Origin: Thalassotalea sp. 1_MG-2023 | GTDB lineage: Bacteria > Pseudomonadota > Gammaproteobacteria > Enterobacterales > Alteromonadaceae | DNA: 57,076 nt | Direction: 5' to 3' | Assembly (NCBI RefSeq): GCF_030546745.1 | Contig: NZ_JAUOPD010000022.1 | Location: 1 to 57,076, forward strand | Part shown: piece after piece, positions 27,132 through 36,499 of the stretch | Layout of the letters: each line of letters starts with the position of its first letter | Position numbering within the stretch: position 1 is the first letter of the stretch | Notes under the pieces: generated by a model | The model's database searches: none | What the model saw: only the letters and a program-made list of their open reading frames with translations | Told to the model about the DNA's origin: nothing | Made by a program: the position numbers and the translations under genes

Positions 27132-29090
27132 ATGGACAAAGATATTTATTTAGTGTGTATGCCATACACCTCGTTAACGATTCCTTCAATGGCAATGGGA
27201 GTGCTTGAAACGTATATCACCGAATTTGGTTATAACGTTGAATCACTTTACGCCAACTTAGTTTTTGCGAAACAAATTGGTCTGATCGAATATAACTTCA
27301 TCGATAACACCTTTAATGATTATTTAATTGGCGAGTGGACGTTTTCTAAAGCAGCGTTTCCTGACAAACCAGCTGATGATGACGGATTTTTTGCGCTTTT
27401 TACTGATTTGTCTGATGAAAATAAGCAAAAACTGTTAACCATCAGAGAAACAGCTGAACGCTACATCGACGCGCTTGCCCACGATATTGTCAGCAACAGT
27501 CCAAAAATTGTCGGTTGTACCTCTACCTTCCAGCAAAATTGTGCGTCAATTGCCTTGTTAAGAAAAATTAAAAGTCTTGATAGCAGTATTATTACATTAA
27601 TGGGTGGCGCTAACTGTGAAGGCATTATGGGCCAAACTATCAATGAGAGCTTTTCATGGATTGATTATGTTTTTTCCGGCGAATGTGATGACGTGATAGG
27701 TCCTTTCATTGATAAGCTGATGAAAAATGAACCAATTAACTACCAAAATTTACCAAACGGCTTTATCAGTCAAAAACATAAATCACTTGCTGTTGATGCA
27801 GGGCAAGCACAAAAGCCACCTCGTGCCTATATTTCAGACATGAGAAAAGTTGGAGAACCTATTTTTGACAGCTACTTTCAATCATTAGAGAGTCTAAAAA
27901 TCGGACAATACATCTCCCCAGGTTTAGTCGCTGAAACCTCTCGCGGTTGTTGGTGGGGAGCAAAACAACACTGCACTTTTTGCGGTTTAAATGGCGGTAC
28001 TATGGATCACCGTTCAAAATCACCTGAAGCCGCATTAAGTGAATTTAAAAACTTATCGAGCAAATATAAGGTCGATAAATTTTTGGTTGTCGATAATATT
28101 TTACCCATTGAATACATGAAAACGGTGCTGCCAACATTAGCAGAAAACCCTGCCTATAATTTATTTTATGAAACCAAAGCTAACTTAAAACAACACCATG
28201 TTAAAGCACTAGCTGAAGCTGGAATAAAGTGGATACAACCAGGTATTGAAGGTTTACATGATGACTTTCTTAAAGCGATCAAAAAGGGTACTACCGCGAT
28301 ACAAAACTTGGCAGCGCTTAAATGGTGTCGTAGTTATGGCGTGCGAGTAACGTGGAATTTATTATGCGAAGCCCCAGGTGAACAAGCATCTTGGTACGAT
28401 GAAATGGCAGAATGGCTGCCTTTAGTGACGCATTACCACCCGCCGTTTGATCAAATGGCCAAAATTTGTTATCACCGCTTTAGCCCGTATTTTAATACAC
28501 CCGAAAAGTTTGGTTTAACATTAGAGCCAACCAAAAGTTATCAATACATTTATCCACTCGATAAACAAACGGTTTACAACCTTGCGTACTTCTTCATTCA
28601 GGCAAGCGAAAAAGAAACAGGAATATACACCTTAAATTTCACTTTCAAGCCGGCAACTAAAGCACATGCAAAAGTGCAGTCATTACTAGACAACTGGAGT
28701 GAAAGCTGGCTAAACGGCACTATCCCTATGTGCTGTATGACAGATCATGGCGATAACATTATTATTTTTGATACCCGCAAGATAGCGACTTCCTTTACAC
28801 ATTCACTTGAAGGATTAACGGCGGATATTTATCGTTTATGTGCAGAGCCCTTGCCAAAAGAAAGGTTAATCAAAAAGCTTAATGACCAACAAATATCAAA
28901 AAATATTCAGCAAATAGAAGAATCACTGCATTGGTTAACTGAAAACCATTTGATCATTCATTTAAGTAAATGTTTAATGGCTCTTGCATTTCCTCTGGCA
29001 CAAGCTGATATGCCCAGTAATGAAGACTCACCGGGAGGCAATTTAAACATTGAAAAAATAGTGAATGAAAGGATTTCTTCTAACGTTTAG
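27132..29090 (+). CDS. B12-binding-type radical SAM protein, RiPP-maturation class
   Basis: About 652 residues from the ATG at 27132 (open to a TTG at 27084). N-terminal part (CMPYTSLTIPSMAMGVL, then GCTSTFQQN and LMGGANCEG) resembles a cobalamin-binding Rossmann domain. The radical SAM core has an unusual cluster motif, C-x7-C-x2-C (RGCWWGAKQHCTFCGLNGG), the hallmark I associate with ribosomal peptide maturation radical SAM protein 1 (TIGR03975), proposed peptide C-methyltransferases. The C-terminal 150 residues look like a winged-helix-type extension. It follows speD by 45-93 bases in the same direction. No precursor peptide gene lies directly beside it. Substrate unknown. Confidence 0.8.
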   Translation: MDKDIYLVCMPYTSLTIPSMAMGVLETYITEFGYNVESLYANLVFAKQIGLIEYNFIDNTFNDYLIGEWTFSKAAFPDKPADDDGFFALFTDLSDENKQKLLTIRETAERYIDALAHDIVSNSPKIVGCTSTFQQNCASIALLRKIKSLDSSIITLMGGANCEGIMGQTINESFSWIDYVFSGECDDVIGPFIDKLMKNEPINYQNLPNGFISQKHKSLAVDAGQAQKPPRAYISDMRKVGEPIFDSYFQSLESLKIGQYISPGLVAETSRGCWWGAKQHCTFCGLNGGTMDHRSKSPEAALSEFKNLSSKYKVDKFLVVDNILPIEYMKTVLPTLAENPAYNLFYETKANLKQHHVKALAEAGIKWIQPGIEGLHDDFLKAIKKGTTAIQNLAALKWCRSYGVRVTWNLLCEAPGEQASWYDEMAEWLPLVTHYHPPFDQMAKICYHRFSPYFNTPEKFGLTLEPTKSYQYIYPLDKQTVYNLAYFFIQASEKETGIYTLNFTFKPATKAHAKVQSLLDNWSESWLNGTIPMCCMTDHGDNIIIFDTRKIATSFTHSLEGLTADIYRLCAEPLPKERLIKKLNDQQISKNIQQIEESLHWLTENHLIIHLSKCLMALAFPLAQADMPSNEDSPGGNLNIEKIVNERISSNV

Positions 29091-29146
29091 CTAAATCACT
29101 TATCGCAGGGGGAGAATAGCTTGAGTGACAAGTTTAACGAGTAATT

Positions 29147-30061
29147 TTATAAACATTCAAGCACAACTTGATTACGACCATTATTTTTTGCTTGATAGAG
29201 TAAACGATCTGCCGTTTCAAGTACTTGCTGTATATTGTAGGATTGTTCGCCGTTGACTAATACCGCACCAACACTCATGGTTAAGCATTTAGCAGCATCT
29301 GAATATTCATGTGCTATTTCTTTAGCAGCCAATGCCTTTACAATATTATTTAGTACTAGATTAGCCCCTTGTTCATTACAATCAGGCAAGATTACTGTGA
29401 ATTCTTCTCCACCATAACGTGCAACGAAGTCTCTTGGTCGGTTAAGCACTTCACGAAATAAAGCGGCAATTTTTTTAAGCGCTATATCTCCAGCACCATG
29501 ACCATAATGATCATTAAATTGCTTAAAATAATCAACATCAAGCATTGCCACCAATAACTGCTTTTTATCCCGCTTATTTGCGGCTAACTCATCAGTAAGT
29601 ACTTTATCAAGCTTTCTTCGGTTTGAAATTCCGGTTAAAGCATCAACATGCGCTATACTATCAAGCATTTTACGTTGCTGAATAAGTTCAAGGTGGGTTG
29701 AAATTCGTGCAGAAACAATATTGGTATTAAAAGGTTTATAGATATAATCACAACCTCCTAATGCAAAGCCTTTTTCCTCATCATTGCAATTGGCCAAACC
29801 GGTAATAAATATCACTGACGTTGCCATAGTAACAGGATCATTTTTGATCACTTCTATGACCTCAAAACCTGATTTATCAGGCATCACTACGTCTAATAGT
29901 ATTAAGTCAGGTACGTGTTTCTTAGCAAATTCAATGGCTTGTTCACCATTTTTAGCAAAGATAATTTTTGCTTGTTCTTGCAAAAGTTCTTTTAATATTT
30001 TGCGGTTCGCTTTTTCGTCATCAACAATTAATACTTTAAGGTTAAAGTTTTCAAGTTCCAT
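29147..30061 (-). CDS. response regulator with diguanylate cyclase (GGDEF) output
   Basis: PleD-like protein: receiver domain at residues 8-125 (acidic pair D14/D15, phospho-acceptor D57 in LILLDVVMP, lysine in YIYKPF), then a GGDEF domain at about 140-300. The active site is GGEEF, so it should make cyclic di-GMP. An RxxD inhibitory site (RPRD) lies 5 residues before it, so product feedback is expected. I start at the ATG at 30061, 8 bases after the kinase stop; ATGs at 30100 and 30082 would overlap the kinase. It is co-transcribed with the large kinase and is the natural end of its phosphorelay. Confidence 0.92.
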   Translation of the reverse strand: MELENFNLKVLIVDDEKANRKILKELLQEQAKIIFAKNGEQAIEFAKKHVPDLILLDVVMPDKSGFEVIEVIKNDPVTMATSVIFITGLANCNDEEKGFALGGCDYIYKPFNTNIVSARISTHLELIQQRKMLDSIAHVDALTGISNRRKLDKVLTDELAANKRDKKQLLVAMLDVDYFKQFNDHYGHGAGDIALKKIAALFREVLNRPRDFVARYGGEEFTVILPDCNEQGANLVLNNIVKALAAKEIAHEYSDAAKCLTMSVGAVLVNGEQSYNIQQVLETADRLLYQAKNNGRNQVVLECL

Positions 30062-30068
30062 ACGATGA

Positions 30069-33000
30069 TTATTCTTTATCATTATTATTATTTGAAACAT
30101 TAGCGCCAGTTATTGTTGCTAATATCGCTTCTATATCATTAATTGCTTTTGCATATTCAATGTCGTCAATGTTGTCTGCTATTTTTTTAGCTAACTGCTC
30201 ATGTTCACTTCCTTGAGTAATTGTTAGCAGTCGCGGTAATAAATCTTCTACTTGAGCATTTTCATCAACTAACAGCTCTTTTATCGATGATAACAAAGAG
30301 GCTAACTGTTTTTGATAATACTGAACATTAACTATAGCAGTATCAGGCTGCTCTGTATCAGCTAAATTAAACGGTAGACCTTCAAGTGCTATCAACACAT
30401 TGTTCAACTCAATTGACGTTTCAGCAACCAGTAAATCAGCCGATTCTGGGTCACTTTTAAGTTGTGCCTCAAGTTGGGTAGCACGTTTTGCCAGCGTTAA
30501 TGCACCAATATAATTTGCATTAGATTTTAAAGAATGCGCAACCCTATAAGCAGTCTCATAATCTTGTTGCTTGTATACCTCACTGAGAGAATCAACTGTA
30601 TCTGTGTAGTTTTTAGCAAATTGCTGTACTAAATTTTGATATAAATGCTCACGTCCTCCCATGGTCTTAATCGCTGTTTTAGCATCAAGACATGGTAGCT
30701 TTTCTATCTCTGCTAACAGAGAAACTTCCTTCGTTTGATTGGATTGTGTATTTCGTTTTTGATGGTTTATTTTCTCTCGCGTTTCATCACTTTTTATCAG
30801 TGTTACTTGTTCATTCACTGCTTCATTATTTAACCATTTTGATAACAAGATATATAAAGCATTTGGATCTATAGGTTTAGTAAAATAATCATTCATCCCT
30901 ACTTCTAAACAACGATCTAGTTCCTCTTGCATCGCATGAGCAGTCATTGCAATGATAGGTAAATTACTAAATTGATCGTTTGCACGAATAATTTTTGTTG
31001 CCGTTAAACCATCCATTATCGGCATTTGTAAATCCATAAACACTAAGTCGTAGCTTTCACTGTCTAATTTATCAATCGCAACTTGTCCATTTTCTGCGAT
31101 ATCAATATTGACACCTGTTTCTTCTAAAAATCCAAGAACCACCTGTTGGTTTAAAGCATTATCTTCCACAAGTAGTATTCGGCTATGAGATAAATCTAAA
31201 ATACCTTTTTGTACTTGGTGATATTCTAAATGTTTTTGTTCAAGCTTTAAGGCATTCATCATCGCATCTAATAATAAAGATGCATCAACAGGCTTTTCTA
31301 AGAAGCCATCAATCCCAGCTTCATGCGACAAGGTCATTGCATCATTTTTGTCGAAAGCCGTCACCATTAATACTGCTGGTATGTCATGTTTTTCATTTAA
31401 CTTGTTAATTCGGTGCGCAAGTTCAATACCGTCCATTTTTGGCATACGCCAATCAGTGATCACTAAATCAAAGGGTTGTTCAAGTAATATTGCATTATCA
31501 ATAAGTTCAAGCGCTGTTATTGCACTTTCAGTTGTCGTGATTTTACAGCCAAACTGTTTTAACAAAGCATCTAACACATTTAGACAAAGTGCATTATCAT
31601 CCACAACCAGTACATTTATTCCCTCAATCATCAGCGATTGTGCGGCAAGAAGTTCACTTTGCTCAACTTGCTCATAATGCACAGTAAAACCAAAGGTACT
31701 CCCCTCTCCTAATTGGCTGTCTACCCATATTTTTCCCCCCATAAGCGTGGTGAGTTGCTTACAAATCGATAAACCAAGCCCTGTACCACCAAAACGACGT
31801 GTTATAGAGGTATCAGCTTGATTAAATGAAGTAAAAAGGTTTTCCATCGTATTTTCATCTAAACCTATCCCCGTGTCTGACACTGAGAATTCAAGTGTGC
31901 TATTTTCAGTTGACTTAACCTCAATTAATACATGACCACTTTCAGTAAATTTGATTGCATTACTGGCAAGGTTCACCAATATCTGTTGCAATCTAATAGG
32001 ATCAGATTTGATTTGTTTAGGTACATCAGGTGCAATTCTTACAACTAACTCCAATCCTTTGCTATGTGCTTTTAAGGCACATATATTAGCTGTTTTTTTA
32101 ATCAGCGCTTCTATATTCATCACCACTGATTCTATCGTCATTTTACCTGCTTCAATCTTAGAAAAATCTAATATGTCGTTGATTAGCGCAAGCAACGCTT
32201 GTGAGGCGTCTTGAATTTTACCAATTAAATCTTTCTGGTGATTATCAAGTTTGGTTTTGAACGCTAAATGACTTAACCCTATAATAGCATTCATGGGGGT
32301 GCGAATTTCATGGCTCATTTTAGCAAGAAACTCACTTTTCGCCTGTGTAGCCTTTTCAAGCTCGGCTGTACGACTAGATACTTGATATTCAAGATGCCGA
32401 TTGATATCAAGTAAACTTAAGTGATTTTCAACGCGGGTGAGTAACTCATGTTTAGAAATTGGCTTGGTTAAATAGTCATTTCCACCAACAGAAAAGCTTT
32501 CTACTAAATCAATTACTTGATTTTTTGCTGTGAGAAAAATTACAGGTAATTCATTTAACGAATACCATTCTCTTATTTGATTACATACCTCATAACCCGA
32601 CATTTTTGGCATCATAATATCGAGTAATATTAAATCAAAAGGTCGAGCTTTTTGTTCGCTGTTATCTGTTGCATTTTCAATTAAAGACAATGCTTGTTTG
32701 CCACTAGCTGCTTCTGTTAACTGATACCCTTTCAAATTTAAATGGTTCAATAACACTTGACGATTAATTGGATCATCATCGACTACTAAGATGTGATAAT
32801 TTTGGTAATTTAATTGCCTATTTTGCTGAGACATCAACTCATCTTCATCGATGCTGATGTACTCAATTTCATTATCAAGGTGCTGTAAACGATTGAGTTT
32901 CTGTTGATTAGTCGATTTAACAATATTTGTGACGTCAGTGATATGATCATTATCAATGGGCAATGTAAAACTAAAGCAACTCCCTTTACCTAATTCAGAA

Positions 33001-36000
33001 GTTACTGATATTTTACCTTCATGTAATTCAACAAGTTGTTTTGTAACCGTTAAGCCTAAGCCTGTCCCACTATGATCTCTATTGGTTTGACCTTTTAACT
33101 GTTCAAATGAGTTAAAAATAAGATGAAGTTGATCCGCTGCTATACCAATACCGGTGTCTTTTACCGAAATTTTAACGGCATTACCGCTTTGTTCAGCATC
33201 GATAGTTACTTCACCACTTTCGGTAAACTTTATTGCATTACCAATCAAGTTATACAAAATTTGTTCTAACCGGTTTTCATCTGCATTAACGATAGGTAAC
33301 TCATTCGATACTCGATTTTTAAGAATAATATTTTTATCGCCAATTAACGGAGTAGACACCGTCATGACTACATCTGTTAAACTATGTAATTCAACCCCCG
33401 TTAAATTCAGCTTTAAGGTATGGTTTTTTAATTTTGAAAAGTCGAGAATATCATTAACCAAGTTTGATAAACGCTTACCACTAGCAACAACCATCGCCAG
33501 GTTTTTATTAGCAGACTCTGGTAGTTGTCCAGAAACACCATCAATTAATGACTCCGCTAAGCCAATAATTCCGTTAAGTGGAGTGCGTAACTCATGAGAG
33601 GTATTCGCTAAAAATTCATCCTTTAATCTGTCTGCACGTTTTAACTGCACATTTATCGCATGTTCTTTTAAACGCTGATAGTTTTGACGATATAAGATCA
33701 ACCCAATGGTGCCGATGATCAAAATTAAATATATTGTATAAGCCCACCATGTCCGCCACAGAGGTGGTAGTACCGTTATCTTGAGTGATTTACCTGTTTC
33801 ATTCCAGTACCCGTCTCCGTTGCTCGCCTTTACACGTAATGTATAATCACCTGACGGTAAACTGGTATAAGTTGCCCTTCTATTCTTGGCATCGGTATAA
33901 ATCCACTGCTCATCAAAGCCTTCAAGTTTGTAGGCGTATTGATTATTCATAGGTTCTGCAAAATGCAGCGCAGCAAACTCAAAGGTAACCAGCTTCTCGT
34001 CGTAAGTTAATTCTAAATGTTCTAATTCATTAATATCAGAAGGAATCGTGAAAATAGCACTATTCACATTTCGCTTTTTCGCATTTTTGTTTTCACTTGA
34101 TTGAATTTCAACATGTTTGTTATGTACTAGAAAGTCCGTCAATACTACATTAGGTATCGAAGTATCATCTTTGATGTCATCTGGAAAAAAACGATTAAAA
34201 CCATTCACACCACCAAAAAATAATTCACCCGAATTAGTTTTATAATAACTCAAAGAGTTGAATTCATTGCCTTGTAAACCGTCACTGACACCATAGTTTT
34301 TAAACGATTCTGTTCGAGGATCAAAGCGTGATAGTCCATCATTAGAACTTAACCATAGATACCCATGTTCATCAGCTAAAACTCCATAGATTAATTCGGT
34401 TGGTAAACCATGATTTGTCGAATAATGAGTAAATATTTCACTCTTAGGTTCAAACTTGTTCAAACCACCAAAAGTTCCAACCCAAAGAACATCCTGTGCA
34501 TCAACATAAATACTCGTTACCCAGTTGTTACTAATTGATCGTTTGCTTATTGAACTTCCATAATGAGTAAAACTTTCAGTACTAGGGTCAAACTTATTTA
34601 ACCCCCCATTTTGTGTACCAACCCAAATATTTCCGGCTCCATCTTTTGTAAGAGCCCAAACACTGTTATCTGATATAGAGTTTTGATTTTCAGGTTGGTG
34701 AATAAATCGTTTAAAGGTGCCTAACGCATAATTATATTTAAGTAATCCTCCCCCCCATGTGCCAATCCAGATGAAATCACCTTCACCTTTTAGTATTCTT
34801 AGTACTGTATTCTCTCCTATACTACTGCTAACATCATCGGTGATCTTAATCCTTTTAAAGGTCTTATTTGGAAGGTTAAATAGGTTTAACCCTCCACCTA
34901 TAGTGCCAACCCAAACTGATTCATTTTTATGCTTAGCAAGTGCAGCTATACCACTTGATGAAATTGATAATTGATTTTTATCATCATGAACAAAATGACT
35001 ATATAAATTAGTTTTAGAATTATAAAAATTAAGGCCAGACTCATAAGTTCCAATTAATAAATTTTCACTATCGAGCTCTAAAAAAGATGTAATGGTATTT
35101 CCAGACAACGTGGTTTTATCGGCGATATTCTGTTCAACATGTTTAAATTGTTCATTTGAAGTATCATATTTTTCGACTCCTAGTACATAAGTGCCAATCC
35201 AAACGCCATCATAATTATCAGAGGTAATATCGGTTATTTGATTATGACCTAAACTGTTTGGATCTTTATCATTGGCTATATAATTCTCTACGATTGACGT
35301 ATCTCTATCAACTTTAAATACACCTGAGCTGTTCGTACCTATCCAAATATTATTATTTTCCTGGTGTATTACTGTTATATTGACGTTTGATAATTGTGAT
35401 GATAGTTCTGTCTTTATTTGCTCACCACTTTCAGCATCAATAATCACTAACCCATTTAAAGTACCAAGCCATATTTCTTTTTCAAAAACGATAATTGAAT
35501 TAGTTACATCAAAACCACTAAAAATTGTTTTAAAACTCGTATCAGCGAAGTAGCCTAAATGGCCGTTAGTGAAGCTAGCCCACAACATTCCTTTTGCTTT
35601 AAATAAGGCGCTAATTTTTCCTGTCAGTTGATTAGCAATATTTATTTCTGCTATATGTTGTGACCGTTTGTTAAAAATGAATCCACCTTTATCCGTAGCA
35701 AATATAATAATATTTTCAGAGACATTCTCAATTTCAAAAACTTTTGAATCAGTTTTACTTAAATATTTATTAATAACTTCGACGGTATCGAAAGTATTTA
35801 ATTTTCTATTAAAAGTATTAACGCCTGAAATGGTTGCTACCCAAAGAGTTCCATCATTATCTTGATAGAGCGTAGTAATATTACTATCTAAAATAGATTT
35901 TTTTTGATTGTCGTTTGCTTTAAATACTTCAAAATCATAGCCATTAAATCTATTTAGACCATCATTTGTTCCAACCCACAAAAAGCCATCTTTATCAACT

Positions 36001-36134
36001 AATAAACTACTAACGGTCGCTTGAGATAAACCTTTTTCTCGATAGAAATGTTCAAATTTATTCGCAAGTGCACTTACAATTAGTAAATGACTAATAAAGA
36101 GAATGAGTAAGCTCTTAAGTATAATGGATTGCAT
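30069..36134 (-). CDS. double hybrid sensor histidine kinase, two-component propeller type
   Basis: 2021 residues. Order: signal peptide 1-24; periplasmic beta-propeller of about 13 repeats (WVGTxxGGLxxF type) 27-690; Y_Y_Y domain about 720-780; membrane span about 785-810; first kinase core with H847 (TSHELRTPLN) and ATPase to about 1065; receiver 1 with D1172; second kinase core with H1275 (MSHEIRTPMN) and ATPase to about 1490; receivers 2 (D1561) and 3 (D1701); HPt domain with H1867 (VAHSLKSN). Most such proteins carry one kinase core; two complete cores plus three receivers and an HPt is unusual. It resembles carbohydrate-sensing hybrid regulators but lacks the AraC output. Divergent from the peptide/diiron operon. 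Confidence 0.93.
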   Translation of the reverse strand: MQSIILKSLLILFISHLLIVSALANKFEHFYREKGLSQATVSSLLVDKDGFLWVGTNDGLNRFNGYDFEVFKANDNQKKSILDSNITTLYQDNDGTLWVATISGVNTFNRKLNTFDTVEVINKYLSKTDSKVFEIENVSENIIIFATDKGGFIFNKRSQHIAEINIANQLTGKISALFKAKGMLWASFTNGHLGYFADTSFKTIFSGFDVTNSIIVFEKEIWLGTLNGLVIIDAESGEQIKTELSSQLSNVNITVIHQENNNIWIGTNSSGVFKVDRDTSIVENYIANDKDPNSLGHNQITDITSDNYDGVWIGTYVLGVEKYDTSNEQFKHVEQNIADKTTLSGNTITSFLELDSENLLIGTYESGLNFYNSKTNLYSHFVHDDKNQLSISSSGIAALAKHKNESVWVGTIGGGLNLFNLPNKTFKRIKITDDVSSSIGENTVLRILKGEGDFIWIGTWGGGLLKYNYALGTFKRFIHQPENQNSISDNSVWALTKDGAGNIWVGTQNGGLNKFDPSTESFTHYGSSISKRSISNNWVTSIYVDAQDVLWVGTFGGLNKFEPKSEIFTHYSTNHGLPTELIYGVLADEHGYLWLSSNDGLSRFDPRTESFKNYGVSDGLQGNEFNSLSYYKTNSGELFFGGVNGFNRFFPDDIKDDTSIPNVVLTDFLVHNKHVEIQSSENKNAKKRNVNSAIFTIPSDINELEHLELTYDEKLVTFEFAALHFAEPMNNQYAYKLEGFDEQWIYTDAKNRRATYTSLPSGDYTLRVKASNGDGYWNETGKSLKITVLPPLWRTWWAYTIYLILIIGTIGLILYRQNYQRLKEHAINVQLKRADRLKDEFLANTSHELRTPLNGIIGLAESLIDGVSGQLPESANKNLAMVVASGKRLSNLVNDILDFSKLKNHTLKLNLTGVELHSLTDVVMTVSTPLIGDKNIILKNRVSNELPIVNADENRLEQILYNLIGNAIKFTESGEVTIDAEQSGNAVKISVKDTGIGIAADQLHLIFNSFEQLKGQTNRDHSGTGLGLTVTKQLVELHEGKISVTSELGKGSCFSFTLPIDNDHITDVTNIVKSTNQQKLNRLQHLDNEIEYISIDEDELMSQQNRQLNYQNYHILVVDDDPINRQVLLNHLNLKGYQLTEAASGKQALSLIENATDNSEQKARPFDLILLDIMMPKMSGYEVCNQIREWYSLNELPVIFLTAKNQVIDLVESFSVGGNDYLTKPISKHELLTRVENHLSLLDINRHLEYQVSSRTAELEKATQAKSEFLAKMSHEIRTPMNAIIGLSHLAFKTKLDNHQKDLIGKIQDASQALLALINDILDFSKIEAGKMTIESVVMNIEALIKKTANICALKAHSKGLELVVRIAPDVPKQIKSDPIRLQQILVNLASNAIKFTESGHVLIEVKSTENSTLEFSVSDTGIGLDENTMENLFTSFNQADTSITRRFGGTGLGLSICKQLTTLMGGKIWVDSQLGEGSTFGFTVHYEQVEQSELLAAQSLMIEGINVLVVDDNALCLNVLDALLKQFGCKITTTESAITALELIDNAILLEQPFDLVITDWRMPKMDGIELAHRINKLNEKHDIPAVLMVTAFDKNDAMTLSHEAGIDGFLEKPVDASLLLDAMMNALKLEQKHLEYHQVQKGILDLSHSRILLVEDNALNQQVVLGFLEETGVNIDIAENGQVAIDKLDSESYDLVFMDLQMPIMDGLTATKIIRANDQFSNLPIIAMTAHAMQEELDRCLEVGMNDYFTKPIDPNALYILLSKWLNNEAVNEQVTLIKSDETREKINHQKRNTQSNQTKEVSLLAEIEKLPCLDAKTAIKTMGGREHLYQNLVQQFAKNYTDTVDSLSEVYKQQDYETAYRVAHSLKSNANYIGALTLAKRATQLEAQLKSDPESADLLVAETSIELNNVLIALEGLPFNLADTEQPDTAIVNVQYYQKQLASLLSSIKELLVDENAQVEDLLPRLLTITQGSEHEQLAKKIADNIDDIEYAKAINDIEAILATITGANVSNNNNDKE

Positions 36135-36230
36135 GCTTTATTATTCTAAGCCTAATAATTGTATATAAGCTTAAAGTCATTACGAATAGAGAACAAGTAA
36201 CAATTTTAATTAGGTATTTCATATTTTACC

Positions 36231-36260
36231 TTGACTTAAATTTCCAAAAGAAACTATTCT
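36231..36260 (+). promoter_or_regulatory. promoter of peptide/diiron-enzyme operon
   Basis: -35 TTGACT (36231-36236), 18-base spacer, -10 TATTCT (36255-36260). Transcription is predicted to start near 36267, inside the adjoining palindrome, giving a leader of about 46 bases before the ATG at 36313. Confidence 0.55.
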
Positions 36261-36266
36261 AGCCTT

Positions 36267-36282
36267 GCAACATTAATGTTGC
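36267..36282. promoter_or_regulatory. perfect 16-base palindrome, candidate operator
   Basis: GCAACATTAATGTTGC is fully self-complementary and sits at the predicted transcription start, just past the -10 box. A dimeric repressor site is the simplest reading; a short leader hairpin is the alternative. Confidence 0.5.
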
Positions 36283-36312
36283 TTAATAATTTAGTCTAAA
36301 AGGAAATATAGA

Positions 36313-36489
36313 ATGTCTACAAAATCAAATACAGAACATTTGCACGAAGAAGGCGTGATCAACAAGGAAGAATTAACAAAAGAACATGTTAAAGCTATTG
36401 ACGGTCTATCAAAGGATGAAGTTGAGCAACTAAAATCTATTAATAAGTCAGTTAAAAAAGTTAGCCCTGGCGTCGGTATAATGTTGTAA
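36313..36489 (+). CDS. 58-residue peptide, candidate RiPP precursor
   Basis: Small gene with a strong site (AAGGAA 7 bases before the ATG). The product is highly charged for about 47 residues (EELTKEHVKAIDGLSKDEVEQLK), likely helical and leader-like. It then ends in a short uncharged, Gly/Pro-containing tail, KKVSPGVGIML. This leader-plus-core look, and a stop only 10 bases before the start of a diiron-type oxygenase gene, suggest a ribosomally made peptide substrate. It has no cysteine and no signal peptide. Alternative: a small partner protein of the enzyme. Not recognised as a named family. Confidence 0.7.
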   Translation: MSTKSNTEHLHEEGVINKEELTKEHVKAIDGLSKDEVEQLKSINKSVKKVSPGVGIML

Positions 36490-36499
36490 GGTGCTCGCA

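Noticed and set aside
33154-33597. 147-codon open frame on the plus strand opposite the large kinase
   Set aside because: It runs antisense to a strong kinase ATPase domain, has no family features, and is a by-product of codon use on the other strand.
34000-36050. Regular repeats in the kinase 5-prime half, considered as a DNA repeat array or CRISPR
   Set aside because: They are degenerate protein repeats of the beta-propeller (WVGTxxG), with no conserved DNA repeat or spacer structure.
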